A stretch of DNA of 64,000 bases from Silene conica (lineage: Eukaryota; Streptophyta; Magnoliopsida; Caryophyllales; Caryophyllaceae), in assembly GCA_029255685.2 (NCBI GenBank), contig CM055316.2, forward strand, positions 73,299,237 through 73,363,236, read 5' to 3'. The notes under the pieces are model-generated. The model saw only the letters and a program-made list of their open reading frames with translations, had not been told where the DNA came from and did not search any database. A program made the translations under genes and the position numbers. This document shows positions 21,641-32,574 of this stretch, one piece after another (within the stretch, counting starts at the first letter, position 1; every line of letters begins with the position of its first letter).

Positions 21641-23020
21641 TAGAACAGTATACAAAGTCAGTTTTTGAAAACCTGCTCTCAAACACAATTACAAAGACGA
21701 CGATACAATAACCCCAGCAGCCATAGCTTCTCCTTCACTCTTGTTTTCGAAGCAACTGAAGCACTAATACTGTACTATGACTTTTCGAAGCAACTGAAGC
21801 AAGTATCGATAATTCGTACGCCCTCTTTCTCCTTTACTCTTGTTTTCTTATTTTTCCTCAATTATTCGAATTACCAGATTTCTTCTTATTTTTCTTCTTA
21901 TTTTTCCTCAATTATTCGCACCATTTGATTTCTTTTTCCTATGAGTTGTGGGTTTCGAAATTTAGTAATTTTTGTGGTTTTCGAAATTTAGTAAATAATA
22001 CAGTTATGGCTGCTGCTGGGTTTCGAAATTTATGTAGTTTGTTCACACCCGAAATTTAGTAAATAATACTACTCATTGAACGCATCTGTCAGGTGCTCAC
22101 GGCTTTACTCTACTTTCTGAACTGTTGATGCTACCCATGGTTACTATTACCTTACTACTTATGTTCTGCAAATTCTACTGCTACCCCCCTCCCCTTATCT
22201 GGTATGTTCATCAGACCAGAGTACTACTGCTGCTACTGTTTTACAGCATGTAAAATTATTGTTGCGTTTGTGGTTGTTTGTGGCTGCTATTATTGTCGTT
22301 TATGAAGTCATATTACTACTATTCTTAGTTGTTGGACTGATGTGGCCGGGTGAGGAGTGCTTTTACTTGCTTTAAATTCAACATTTGTTTTAATCTAAAT
22401 TGCAAAAACTCATTTGTTGTCAACATGAAATTTATGGAATTAAGTCATATAGTAAGGTTTGTTATCTTAATGAATTAACTATTGGTTGTTGTGCATTGTC
22501 TAGTATTAGTTACATACTTTAACTATGGACTTAGGATCAATATCAGTACTCATGCCAAATGCCATTGTTGCTACTTACTTAGAACTATTTTTCTACGGCC
22601 TTCTAATTAGTGGTTGTTTAGGGGCGGCAGAAACAATTATAAAACAGGGACATTCTGGTCAGCCTGTTTACACGGTTTTTCATGGTGTTTGGGTGGTTTC
22701 GAAGGATGGTGCTTTCCACCAGGGAGTCGTGGGTGTTGAGTAGTGTCTAGGGTGGTGTCGGGTCATGGTTAGGTTAGTGGTGGTAGCCGCTAGAGAGGGG
22801 GTTGCAGAGGGTGTCACACGGGTCGTTTGAGTTGCTGGAAAACGAATAACAGTGTGTGTGTGTGTGACGGGTCATGTATTAATATCGTCCTTTTATTGTT
22901 GTTTTTAACATTAGTGATATTATTACTATTAGTATTATTATTGCTATTAGTATTATTATCGTTAATAATTGAATTATGAATTTAATAATTGAATTATGTG
23001 TTGTAATTATGTAGCCGAAT
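21641..23020. other. Leader region of CACTA-1
   Basis: Non-coding 1.4 kb between the subterminal repeats and the transposase start. A pyrimidine-rich, exon-like leader lies at 21700-21930. The sequence directly before the start (ATTATGTAG|CCGAATATGG) looks like a splice acceptor, so a leader intron is likely. A GT-rich run lies at 22850-22865 and ATT/TTA runs at 22915-22960. The open frames 21665-21928 and 22525-22743 have no support. Confidence 0.45.
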
Positions 23021-26000
23021 ATGGCTCGTACTTGGATGATTAATGGGAAAAAGGGCGAAGTAGAATATGATGCCGGGTTAGCTGAATTTTATGACTTCGT
23101 AATAAAGAACGTGAAAGACAAATCTAGTATGGCGTGCCCTTGTGATATGTGCCGGAATATTAGGTATATGAGCTTTGGAGATGTAAGAATACATTTAAAT
23201 AAGACAAATTTTAATCCAAAGTACACTTGTTGGACTTTCCATGGAGAATCACAAAATTTAGATGGAATAGATGTCCAATTTGGGGAGATTGAGAGAGAAA
23301 CATGCTTGAGTGACGATGAAGAGCCCGATGAGTCTAATTCACTAGAAGATCCGGGTTGTAATATGAATACTGAGGCAGGAGATGGGTGTGACGATATGTT
23401 GGATAAATCATGGGGAGATATGTTTGGAGGTGATGAGCAAGAAGGTATTGTAGATGAAACTGATGAGGATCTTGATGAAAATGATTTGGAGGATACCAGT
23501 GTTGTATTGGAGAAATTGAAAGATTCCGAAGTACCTCTTTATAGTAGTTGTAAGCACACTAAATTGGCAGCTCTTGTTAAGTTATATAATTTAAAAGCAA
23601 CAAATGGGTGGAGTGACAAGAGTTTCACAGACCTCCTGAAATTATTAAAGGACATGCTCCCCGAAAATAATGTACTTCCCGATCGTACATATGAGGCAAA
23701 GAAGCTACTTAGGGGAATTGGTATGAAATATGAAAAAATCCACGCATGTCCCAATGATTGCATATTATATCGCAAAGGATATGCTAATCTCACTAGTTGT
23801 CCAGTGTGTAAGGAATGGCGATATCAAAAGAAGGAGGGGATCCCAGCTAAAGTTTTGTGGTACTTTCCAATAATTCCTAGGTTGATACGATTATTTGCGA
23901 ATAAAGATGATGCCAAATTACTCACATGGCATAGTACATTGAAAGCAAATGATGGGAAGTTGAGACACCCGGCCGATGGGAAAGACTGGAAGTTTATTGA
24001 TGCAAAATATCCCGAGTTTGGCAAAGAACCCAGAAATCTCCGCCTTGCACTCTCCACTGATGGGATGAATCCCTTTGGAAATTTGAGTAGTCAACATAGT
24101 ACTTGGCCGGTGTTTTTAGCTATTTACAATTTGCCTCCATATCTTTGCATGAAACGAAAATATTTGATGTTGTCTTTATTGATTTCTGGTCCTAAAGAAC
24201 CTGGTAATGATATAGATGTCTACTTAGAGCCTCTTCTTGACGATTTGAGATTGTTGTGGGATGAAGGGATACGAGTGTTTGATGCCTACCAGAATAGTTA
24301 TTTCAATTTGAAAGCAATGTTACTATGTACTATTTCTGACTTTCCTGCGTATGGTAATCTATCTGGACACACTGTGCACGGGAAAGAGGCTTGCCCCTTG
24401 TGTGGAGAAGATGTCGATTCTTGTTATTTGAAGTTTTCTCGTAAGCAAGCGTACTTGGGATACCGTAGGTTCTTGGACCCTGATCATTCATATCGTAAGC
24501 TACAAAAACCATTCAATGGAAAACCTGAACATCGATCTCCTCCTAAGATATTAACCGGTCATGAAGTATATGAAAGAGTGAAAAAAATTGAGATAACTTA
24601 TGGGAAGAAGGGTTCTAAATTAGCGTCTCGGGGATATAAGAAGATGTCTCCTCTTTTTGAAAAACTTCCATATTGGCGTGACCTTTCTATAAGATATTGC
24701 TTAGATGTTATGCATATTGAGAAAAATGTGTGTGACAATATAATCAACACTCTTCTGAATGTTCCGAATAAGTCAAAAGACAACACATCAGCTAGGATGG
24801 ACATGGTGGATATGAAAATCAGACCTGAGTTGGCACCAGAAAAGAAAGGAACACGATATTATTTGCCTCCGGCTGCTCATACACTTTCAAGAAAGGAGAA
24901 AACAGAGTTTTGTGAGTGCTTAAGTAGTGTTAAAGTGCCGGAGGGATATTCTTCCAATATCAACAGCCTAGTATCAATGACAGATCTTAAGCTTGTTGGT
25001 TTAAAGTCTCATGATTGTCATACTTTGATGCAACAACTACTACCAGTGGCTATACGTTCGATTTTACCTAAAAAAGTTCGATTCGCCATAAGTAGGTTTT
25101 GCTTTTTCTTCAATGCCATATGCAATAAAGTGTTAGATCCCAAGGAGTTGGAGTCTTTGCAAAAACTAATTGTCACTTCTCTTTGTCAATTGGAAATGTA
25201 CTTTCCTCCTTCATTTTTCACAATAATGGTGCATTTAACTGTACACTTGGTTAGAGAAATCAAATACCTTGGTCCAGTTTATCTAAGGTATCAATATCCT
25301 TTTGAGAGATTGATGAAAGTGTATAAGGATTATACATCTAATAGATATCGTCCTGAAGGGTCTATTGCTGAGCGTGCAATCACGGATGAAGCACTTTTTT
25401 ATTGCTATGCACACTTGTCAGATTCTGAGCTACCTGGGATTCCTAAGAATAGGCACAGTGAGTGGATGATGGGCAAAGGTCTTAGGGGTCATGTTCGTCT
25501 AGATATGGCAACTGAGAAATGGCATATAGCACATACATATGTTCTTCATAACGAGGATGAGGTACAGCCGTACATTGAGGAACACAAGGCATTGTTGAAG
25601 GCGAAGCATCGAAATAAATCAGAGATGTGGATCGCAAGTGAGCACAATAAGACTTTTAGAGTTTGGTTCAAGGGTCGAGTTATAGAAGACTTGCAACAAT
25701 ATCCTGAGTATATTTCTTCTAGATTACAGAGGCTTTGTTTTGGGCCTAAGACTTTTGCATCGTCTTATACTGGTTATGCCGTTAATGGATCCACCTTTTA
25801 CACTCGTGGGCAAGATGACATGAGCACGATGCAAAATAGTGGTGTTAGTGTAGAGGCAGAAGGCATGCATTTTGCTAGTTCGAAAGATAAGAAACCAGTT
25901 TTAAGTCAAATGCATTATTATGGATTCATTGAAGAGATTTGGGAGTTAGATTACACAGATTTTCTAATACCTATATTTGGATGCAAGTGGATTGAAACTA

Positions 26001-26347
26001 CTAGTGGAGTTCGCAAGGATGAACTAGGATTCACCTTAGTAAATCTTAATAAATTTGGTCATAAGGAGGATCCTTTTATTATAGGGACACAAGCGAAACA
26101 AGTATTTTATGTCACCGATCCATCGGATAAAAAGTGGTCAGTTGTGCTATCTGTAAGAAGTAAGACCACAATGGATAGTTGCGATGACGATGTGGTATTT
26201 GAGGGCTTTGATCCTCGTGTACCACATTTAGATGATACGGATATATTCGAGCCTTCTAGTTTATATGTTCGTGATGACCATGACGAAGGGATATGGACCA
26301 ATACCGAGTCTTCTTCTAAAAAACGCCCTCGCGGTTTTGACGCATGA
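23021..26347 (+). CDS. TNP2/TNPD-type CACTA transposase
   Basis: The catalytic transposase of CACTA elements, cutting at the CACTA termini. It is a single uninterrupted frame of 1108 aa. Parts visible in order: the N-terminal transposase-associated domain with CPCDMCRN (about residues 3-80); an acidic linker (about 85-165); a zinc-binding stretch (CPNDCILYR, CPVCKEWRY; about 243-267); the Transposase_21 domain with ALSTDGMNPFG and CPLCGEDVD (about 330-480); the DUF4218 region with RFCFFFNAICNKVLD and SIAERAITDEALFYCYAHL (about 665-810); and the DUF4216 region with YYGFIEEIWELDY (about 965-1045). Length is normal for the family and no stop or frame change is present. The start ATG follows a likely leader-intron acceptor. 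Confidence 0.93.
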   Translation: MARTWMINGKKGEVEYDAGLAEFYDFVIKNVKDKSSMACPCDMCRNIRYMSFGDVRIHLNKTNFNPKYTCWTFHGESQNLDGIDVQFGEIERETCLSDDEEPDESNSLEDPGCNMNTEAGDGCDDMLDKSWGDMFGGDEQEGIVDETDEDLDENDLEDTSVVLEKLKDSEVPLYSSCKHTKLAALVKLYNLKATNGWSDKSFTDLLKLLKDMLPENNVLPDRTYEAKKLLRGIGMKYEKIHACPNDCILYRKGYANLTSCPVCKEWRYQKKEGIPAKVLWYFPIIPRLIRLFANKDDAKLLTWHSTLKANDGKLRHPADGKDWKFIDAKYPEFGKEPRNLRLALSTDGMNPFGNLSSQHSTWPVFLAIYNLPPYLCMKRKYLMLSLLISGPKEPGNDIDVYLEPLLDDLRLLWDEGIRVFDAYQNSYFNLKAMLLCTISDFPAYGNLSGHTVHGKEACPLCGEDVDSCYLKFSRKQAYLGYRRFLDPDHSYRKLQKPFNGKPEHRSPPKILTGHEVYERVKKIEITYGKKGSKLASRGYKKMSPLFEKLPYWRDLSIRYCLDVMHIEKNVCDNIINTLLNVPNKSKDNTSARMDMVDMKIRPELAPEKKGTRYYLPPAAHTLSRKEKTEFCECLSSVKVPEGYSSNINSLVSMTDLKLVGLKSHDCHTLMQQLLPVAIRSILPKKVRFAISRFCFFFNAICNKVLDPKELESLQKLIVTSLCQLEMYFPPSFFTIMVHLTVHLVREIKYLGPVYLRYQYPFERLMKVYKDYTSNRYRPEGSIAERAITDEALFYCYAHLSDSELPGIPKNRHSEWMMGKGLRGHVRLDMATEKWHIAHTYVLHNEDEVQPYIEEHKALLKAKHRNKSEMWIASEHNKTFRVWFKGRVIEDLQQYPEYISSRLQRLCFGPKTFASSYTGYAVNGSTFYTRGQDDMSTMQNSGVSVEAEGMHFASSKDKKPVLSQMHYYGFIEEIWELDYTDFLIPIFGCKWIETTSGVRKDELGFTLVNLNKFGHKEDPFIIGTQAKQVFYVTDPSDKKWSVVLSVRSKTTMDSCDDDVVFEGFDPRVPHLDDTDIFEPSSLYVRDDHDEGIWTNTESSSKKRPRGFDA

Positions 26348-26364
26348 TTAGGTACGATTTATTA

Positions 26365-26425
26365 TTTTTATTATTATTATTATTATTATTATTAATATTA
26401 TTATTATTAAATTATTATTATTATT
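26365..26425. repeat. TTA microsatellite
   Basis: A run of ATT/TTA units just after the transposase stop, with a shorter run at 26517-26535. Confidence 0.8.
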
Positions 26426-26785
26426 ATTAAATCCTTTTCCTTTTTTTTACTATGGGCAGCAACGACCTGACTTCAGTCCAAGCAACGCTTCAGTCCAAGC
26501 AACGCTCCAGTCCCATTATTATTATTATTATTATCATATAGAATCATTTAGTTTTCTTGGTTGTTTATTTTTGCTTAGTGGCAGTATGAGACTTCTTGTA
26601 ATTTGCTCCATTATTGATGTTTTAATATAATTTCTCACATTTTACCGCTTTTCATCAGAAGCATTCCTCATCTACATTTCTTATATGCTTTCCTATCTTG
26701 CATGTTCCAGTGACTTGCTTTCCCTGTTGTGACTTGCTTTCCCTGTTCTGACTTGCTATCCCTGTTTTTTTTGTACAGTTGAACA

Positions 26786-29700
26786 ATGGGCCCGCAAAAA
26801 CGTAAAAGAAGTCGAAAGAACAACTCTGTTGAGGACGCAAGCGGAAAGAAGGGGATATCTTCTCACAGGGGCCGAACTGTTTTAGATATGGCTGCAAGAG
26901 CTATTAAAGAGAAACAACCCATACAACTTGAGTGGGACGAAGAAGATAAATTGCCGACAGGTAAATATGCATCTAAGTTTAGTTCATGGATAGGCGTGAC
27001 TGTTCGGGGGAATGTTAGTCCCGCACTGGAGAGTTGGGAGGATGTGGATCAACCGACGTTGAACCTTATGCTGAGTGAACTGACGGTATGTTATTTCAAC
27101 CATGTTCTATGTTTTTTTGCTTCATGTTCTAAGTTTTATGAATATGGGTTGTACACAAGCTCAATTTCAAGGTAAGTGAGGTATTACTATTGGGGGTATC
27201 GCCATTTCACATACATTGTGGAATCCTCTTGTTCTATGGCGTTGAACACCAACTATATGAGAAGGTGATGCCCATAACATTGCCTTTTGTTAGTTAATCA
27301 TAGGCTGGTCATAAACACTTCATGATTATGGAGTGTAAACTAGTGACTTGTGCTTGTCAGTAGTCTCGTAACTGTTAGTTAGCTTCTATATTACTCGGAC
27401 TCAACTCACTCAAGTACGGGTTTTGGACAAGGGTAAATTTCAAGTGTCGGACTCATAATGAATTTTAGACAGTAGACTCAGTCTTAAAATAAGGATACAT
27501 CATACATGTATGGAAACATGTTTTTGGAAACTTGAATTCGATTGTTTGACTTTGTAAAATGAAATAGAGGGATGATTAGAAAATAAGGCTAAAAATAGTA
27601 ATCTGTATGCCTCGCACACCAACCATTTGATCCACTTTTATTATGTGGATTTCTTTGTCCATCTGTTAGGAGACATGTCATATTGGAAAGGGTCGGACAG
27701 GACACGGGTATCACCCTTGAAGTTAAGAATCAAAGTAACATAGGTTAGCTTGAATGGAGAACTAATAATTAACTCTTGCTGCACATGAGCAAGTAACTGT
27801 TTTTGGCAAGTAGTCTGCTCGAGCCAACTTATGTGCGAGCGTGAACAATTTTTCTTGCTTACACTTCCTGCTCTGTTGGGGTCATTTTGTGTTTTCTATT
27901 ACCAGATTAGATTAAAGATTCTAGTGCAGGTTGAGTGTGGTTAATGAATTTGTTTAGCCTGGTAAACATGTGGATACTTCTGCTTTTACATTATTTATAC
28001 AATACACTCCTACCATCAGTCCATCCCGTTTATATTATCCCCGTTTCCTTATTGGTCTATCCCATTATGATCGACCCCCATCTAAAACTAGTAAAATAAA
28101 AGGTGCATTTCCCGTACTAGTCCTTATTAAGTAACACTTTTAGTAAAATTGAGATTTAAGGGGTGGTAATCAAATGTCCATCACAATAGATTTATGATTA
28201 CATGATAATGAGATGTGTCGCTTACCGAGTAGATCTCACTATCAGTGCTTATCATCTGGGATCTTTCATGAGCAGTAGGAACAGACCAACAGAGGACAGT
28301 GTACGGGGGGGTGGTGCAGACCAGAACTGCAACTATACCAGCAGCAGGTATACTGGTCTGAACAGACTGGTAATACCGTAGAACAGATGCAATGGGCAGA
28401 GGACAGTAGAGGGTGCACAAGCTTCTGTTTTGATTGGATTTGAAAATTGTTGAATAAATAATGACCTTAATTCATGGCAATGCACAAGCTTCTGTTTTGA
28501 GCTCGTCTTTAGAGTTGCAGTTGGTTTATTTGTGCATAGAATAATCTGCATGAAAGTAGAGTACATTTGTGTGATGAGCTTGATTGAGTTGTAGTATATA
28601 ATGGCATTGAAATTACCAGCTGCAGAGGCAGCTGGAGTAGCCATTGGTTCGATTGGTCGTGGATACGACATATCCACAGATCTTAGGCTTAAATTTTGTA
28701 AAGGGGAGTCAGTTGATTCTCATTTGATTGAAATTAATGAGGATAAGTGCCAAGAGATTGCTTTGCCTGGTGGAATTGTGGTTCCAAATGTCCCAAATTC
28801 GATAAAATGTGATAAGGGTGAAAGGACCAGGATTAGGTCTGATGTTCTTTCTTTTCAGCAGGTACTGTTATAGAGTCAGAAGTAATAACCTAAACACATG
28901 TCTAATAAGAATGTGGGGCTGACTTGCTAGTAAACCAACTATACTCGTCTTTCCACCATTCGTGTTCTATAACGAAGAATCCGAGACTTAATCAAAGTCG
29001 CGTTACAAATTTGCTTACAAAGTTACAAATTTGCTTACATTTTGCACATTGAGTCGAGGATTGTGATTAGAAGTCGCTGTTTGACAAGGAGAGGCATAGC
29101 AATTCAAGTCTAGGCTTTAGCAATGCTATTTCCTATGTCTAAACTAGATAATTAAAAGTTTGTTCATATTATATTTCAGGGTGCTTTCCATGTCATTGAA
29201 GAGCGTCACGATTGGTGTCTCCAAAAGATGGCTGAATTATGGAGAAAATGGAAATGCACTTTGGTTCGTGAGTGGATGTATGATGAGACGGGAGCTATCC
29301 AGAAGACACCACCACCCTTGTATAAGCAGATTACACAAGATGATTGGAACAAGTTTCTGGCATCTCACACTAGTGAAAAATTCAAGGTAATATTTCTATT
29401 TTTGTAGACACGCAAATTATTTCATGATAATATATATATGTATATAGTATCTCTCGTACTATTTTTCACTCTATATGATTTATGTTATTAGGCGATCAGT
29501 GATAAGAACAAGGAGAATGCCTCTAAAAAAAAGGGGAAATACTTTGGCTCACGAGCAGGATATCGAGGGATTCAAGTTAAAGTCGTAAGTTCTATGTATT
29601 GGTTTCATTTTTTAGCTAACTTCCAGGTCAAAAGTTGGCATGAATTTTCATGAACTCTCTTCTTTTTTGATAGAAAGAAGATTTAGCTGCCAAGGGAAAA

Positions 29701-32574
29701 CAAGTGGAAAAAGTTGATCGATATTTAACTTGGCTAAGGGCTCACAAGTCAGCGAAAGGGGACATGACTGATTATGATAAGGAAGTTGCTTTGAAAATTG
29801 TAAGTTGAACATTTTTGTAATTTAACTCGGTTTAGTTCAGTTGTTTAATTTATTAGTGCTATTTATTCATTTTTTTGGCTGCTAAAAACTTAATTAATAT
29901 TGCTGATTTGCAGGAATCCCTTGAAAAGGATGTTGAGGCTGGTTTATTTGTGCCCGAAGGACGGGAAGACATACTCGCTAAGGCGATAGGCAAGCCTGAG
30001 CATCCGGGCCGTGTGCGAGGAATTCCTCAAGGTATTTCAATAACTGAGTATTTTGGGAAGGGACCAAAAAAACCGACAAGAGAAGAGTTGTACGAGAAGA
30101 TCAATTGCATGCAACTCCAAATTGATGACTTGGAAAAGCTGAAATCAGTGATGATGCAGTTTTGGCTAACTGGTGAGAAGCCAAGTACTAAAGTATTAGA
30201 CGATTTAATGCACGGAGGAGCATCTATGAGTACCGAGGGATCGACAAATTCTACATCACTACCCGTGAGTGAAGAGCCACGCCCAGAGGAGACACCCCGA
30301 GAGGAGGATTATCAAACACCCAAGACCAATGTTCTGAAGATTCCAAGCATATCACCACGGCAGGTTGTAAAAGGTTTTCATTAAGAAGGATATGTAAGCT
30401 TTGCATTTAAAACACTATCTAGTTCAAAGTTTGAAAACACTAATCTATCTATACAGGGGTCTCACAGGCAATCACTCTCACTAAAAGGAGTGCAATCACT
30501 ACAAGTGACTGAGGATCCACCCCGAGAGGAGGATTATGGTACACTCAAGACCAATGTTTTGAAGATTCCTGGCCCAGTAACAGAACAGGTATATATATGT
30601 AAGCTTTTCATTAAATACGCTACTTTAAAGTAAATGAAAAAAGTTTGAAATTCTACTATAACTTAAATTTTCAGGCTTGGAAAGATTGTGTGCTATCACT
30701 GCCAAAAAATTCATCGAAGATAGTGGCTTCAGGAATGGTATACCTATCAAAGAAGGACGAATTTGTTTCCATTCATGGCAGTGCCCTTTGTGATGGTTTT
30801 AGAAAAGTGTCAATCAAGGAAATCTATTCTGGGTCGGAAAATGTTGATTTACCATTGCCTGTTGGTGATATGATAACATTGACTCATGCTAAGGGTTCAT
30901 TTATTCAGTGGCCGCAAACTCATATACATAGTCCTGTTGATAAGGTAACTACGATTTCTAGCTAGTATAATGATATAACATACACTGAGAGTTATACCAT
31001 TTATTAATTTATTTATGCCAACATTTAGATAACCATGAAAAAGAATGATCAAGGAAAAAATAAAGCAGCAGCAAAGAAGTCCAAGCCTCAGAAGTGTTCG
31101 CCCTCGATTTCGCCATCTTCTTTCCTTGGAATTGAAGTTAGTCACAATTTTAAGCAAAAGCAGAGGACCATGGATTTGAAGTTGTTAGAAACTGAGGCTC
31201 GGGTTTTAAAGGCAAGTGGGACAATGATCAATGTTCCCATTGATGAACATGTGTTACACAATAAACAAACTTGCTACCTTAGCTATGAAGAGGTTGTTCA
31301 TTTGTTAGATGAACAAATGATTGGTGCCTCTCACATTACACTCTTTATGAGGTTCGGTCTCTTTGTTTAAGCTGCCCCTTTGCAATCCCATTATTAGTAT
31401 ATATCTGATAATATGCAAACTAGTACTAGATAGTTACTATGGATTCTTATTGTTGTAGGTATTTGAGTGATCTTGCCGATACCATGCAAATTAGTAGTCA
31501 CTATGGATTCTTGTGCCCAGAGACATTGTCCTCAGAATCCGTTGCTCCGGATGAAAATTATCGATCCGATTATGTTGCTAGGGCAATGACATGTACCGAT
31601 TGTGGAAAAGGTCGGAAACTTATATTTGCTCCATATGCCCAGGGGTACGTAATTATAAATTTCTTTTCATAGTATTATTATTGATGACTTGATTAATTAT
31701 TTTATTATTTTTGTCAATATTTAAGTTGATATCTTCGTTGTATTTTTCTATAACTTGTAGTAAGCATTGGATGTTGGGCGTGATCAATCCGGCTCAAAGT
31801 ACAGTGTATTGGTGTGATCCTGCCGGACATACAGAGCCTCGTCAATTTTTCATGGATACAATTACCAAGTATGCATGTCTAACTTATTTCTGATCTTTTT
31901 TATTTTGCCTTCATATATTATACCTCCCGTTACTCCCCTGCATTTGCCTTAAAATGTTTCTGTAGGCTAGGAACAAAAGTTAAGCCACCCAAAAGCCATC
32001 AATCATAGACCTTAGCTTGTTTTTCTATTATACTTGAAATTAACGCTTCATTATCAACTAAAACTGAATAAATATATAAACCTGGCTATCTATATATACA
32101 GGGCCTTTGAGAAAAGGAACTCTATCGATGCACTTGCAAAATATGAGGCCAACGGCGTTGTTTGGAAAAAGATTAAGGTATCTTAACATATTGTTTCTCT
32201 TATTAAGTATAGTGCATGTGAAGTATTTAATTTATTTATAATATGAGCTCCCCTTTCAGGCCCCTTTGCAGCCTCTTGGTTCCGTTTTATGTGGATACTA
32301 TATTTGTCGATACATGTTGGACATCGTCAAAGGAAGATATGTTACGGTTACTCCAAATGTATGTTTTTGGATTTTTAGTTCATCTACTTACTTACCTCTA
32401 TCATTTTACTTATATAGGAGTCTTGGATAGAATTTTTCTAACCAATTTTTGAAAATTTGTTTGTAGTTCATGCTTAGAGCCCCGGTGACATATTCACTTG
32501 AGCAAATTGATGAGGTGAGGGATATATGGGCTAACTTTGCGCTCCAATTTAAGTCAGCCATGAACGATGCATGA
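26786..32574 (+). CDS. Second CACTA protein with DUF8039-like and Ulp1 protease domains (13 exons, 825 aa)
   Basis: Thirteen exons join in one frame with matching phases: 26786-27085, 29180-29386, 29492-29584, 29674-29799, 29914-30363, 30457-30588, 30675-30944, 31029-31351, 31459-31644, 31761-31868, 32102-32177, 32260-32358, 32467-32574 (2478 nt). The first exons resemble the plant En/Spm second-gene family (Transposase_24 type; KFSSWIGVTVR). Exons 5 and 6 share the repeated box PREEDY-x-T-x-KTNVLKIP. Exon 7 looks like DUF8039 (MITLTHAKGSFIQWPQ). Exons 10-12 give a C48 (Ulp1/SUMO-protease) fold with His in KHWMLGVI, Asp in VYWCDP, Gln in LQPLGS and Cys in CGYYICRYM, so a full catalytic set is present. 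Probable roles are binding of the subterminal repeats and desumoylation; both are inferred. Exon model made by eye, not from transcripts. Confidence 0.8.
27086..28600. other. Intron sequence of CACTA-1 before the captured exon
   Basis: Non-coding. The last few hundred bases may be the captured promoter and leader of the MACPF gene. Direct repeats of the box CAATGCACAAGCTTCTGTTT-type sequence appear near 28416 and 28484. No gene is supported. Confidence 0.4.
28601..28861 (+). pseudogene. Captured first exon of a MACPF-domain gene (CAD1/NSL1-like)
   Basis: The frame opens with ATG and MALKLPAAEAAGVAIGSIG, then RGYD and LPGGIVVPNVP, and ends SDVLSFQQ at a splice donor (CAG|GTACTG), 87 codons. 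This is the N-terminal exon of plant MACPF-domain proteins of the CAD1/NSL1 group, which act in cell-death and immune control. Nothing of the later exons follows. It lies inside the first intron (27086-29179) of the CACTA second gene, on the same strand, with some upstream leader. It has phase-0 ends, so exon skipping or trapping could in principle make fusion transcripts. Confidence 0.75.
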
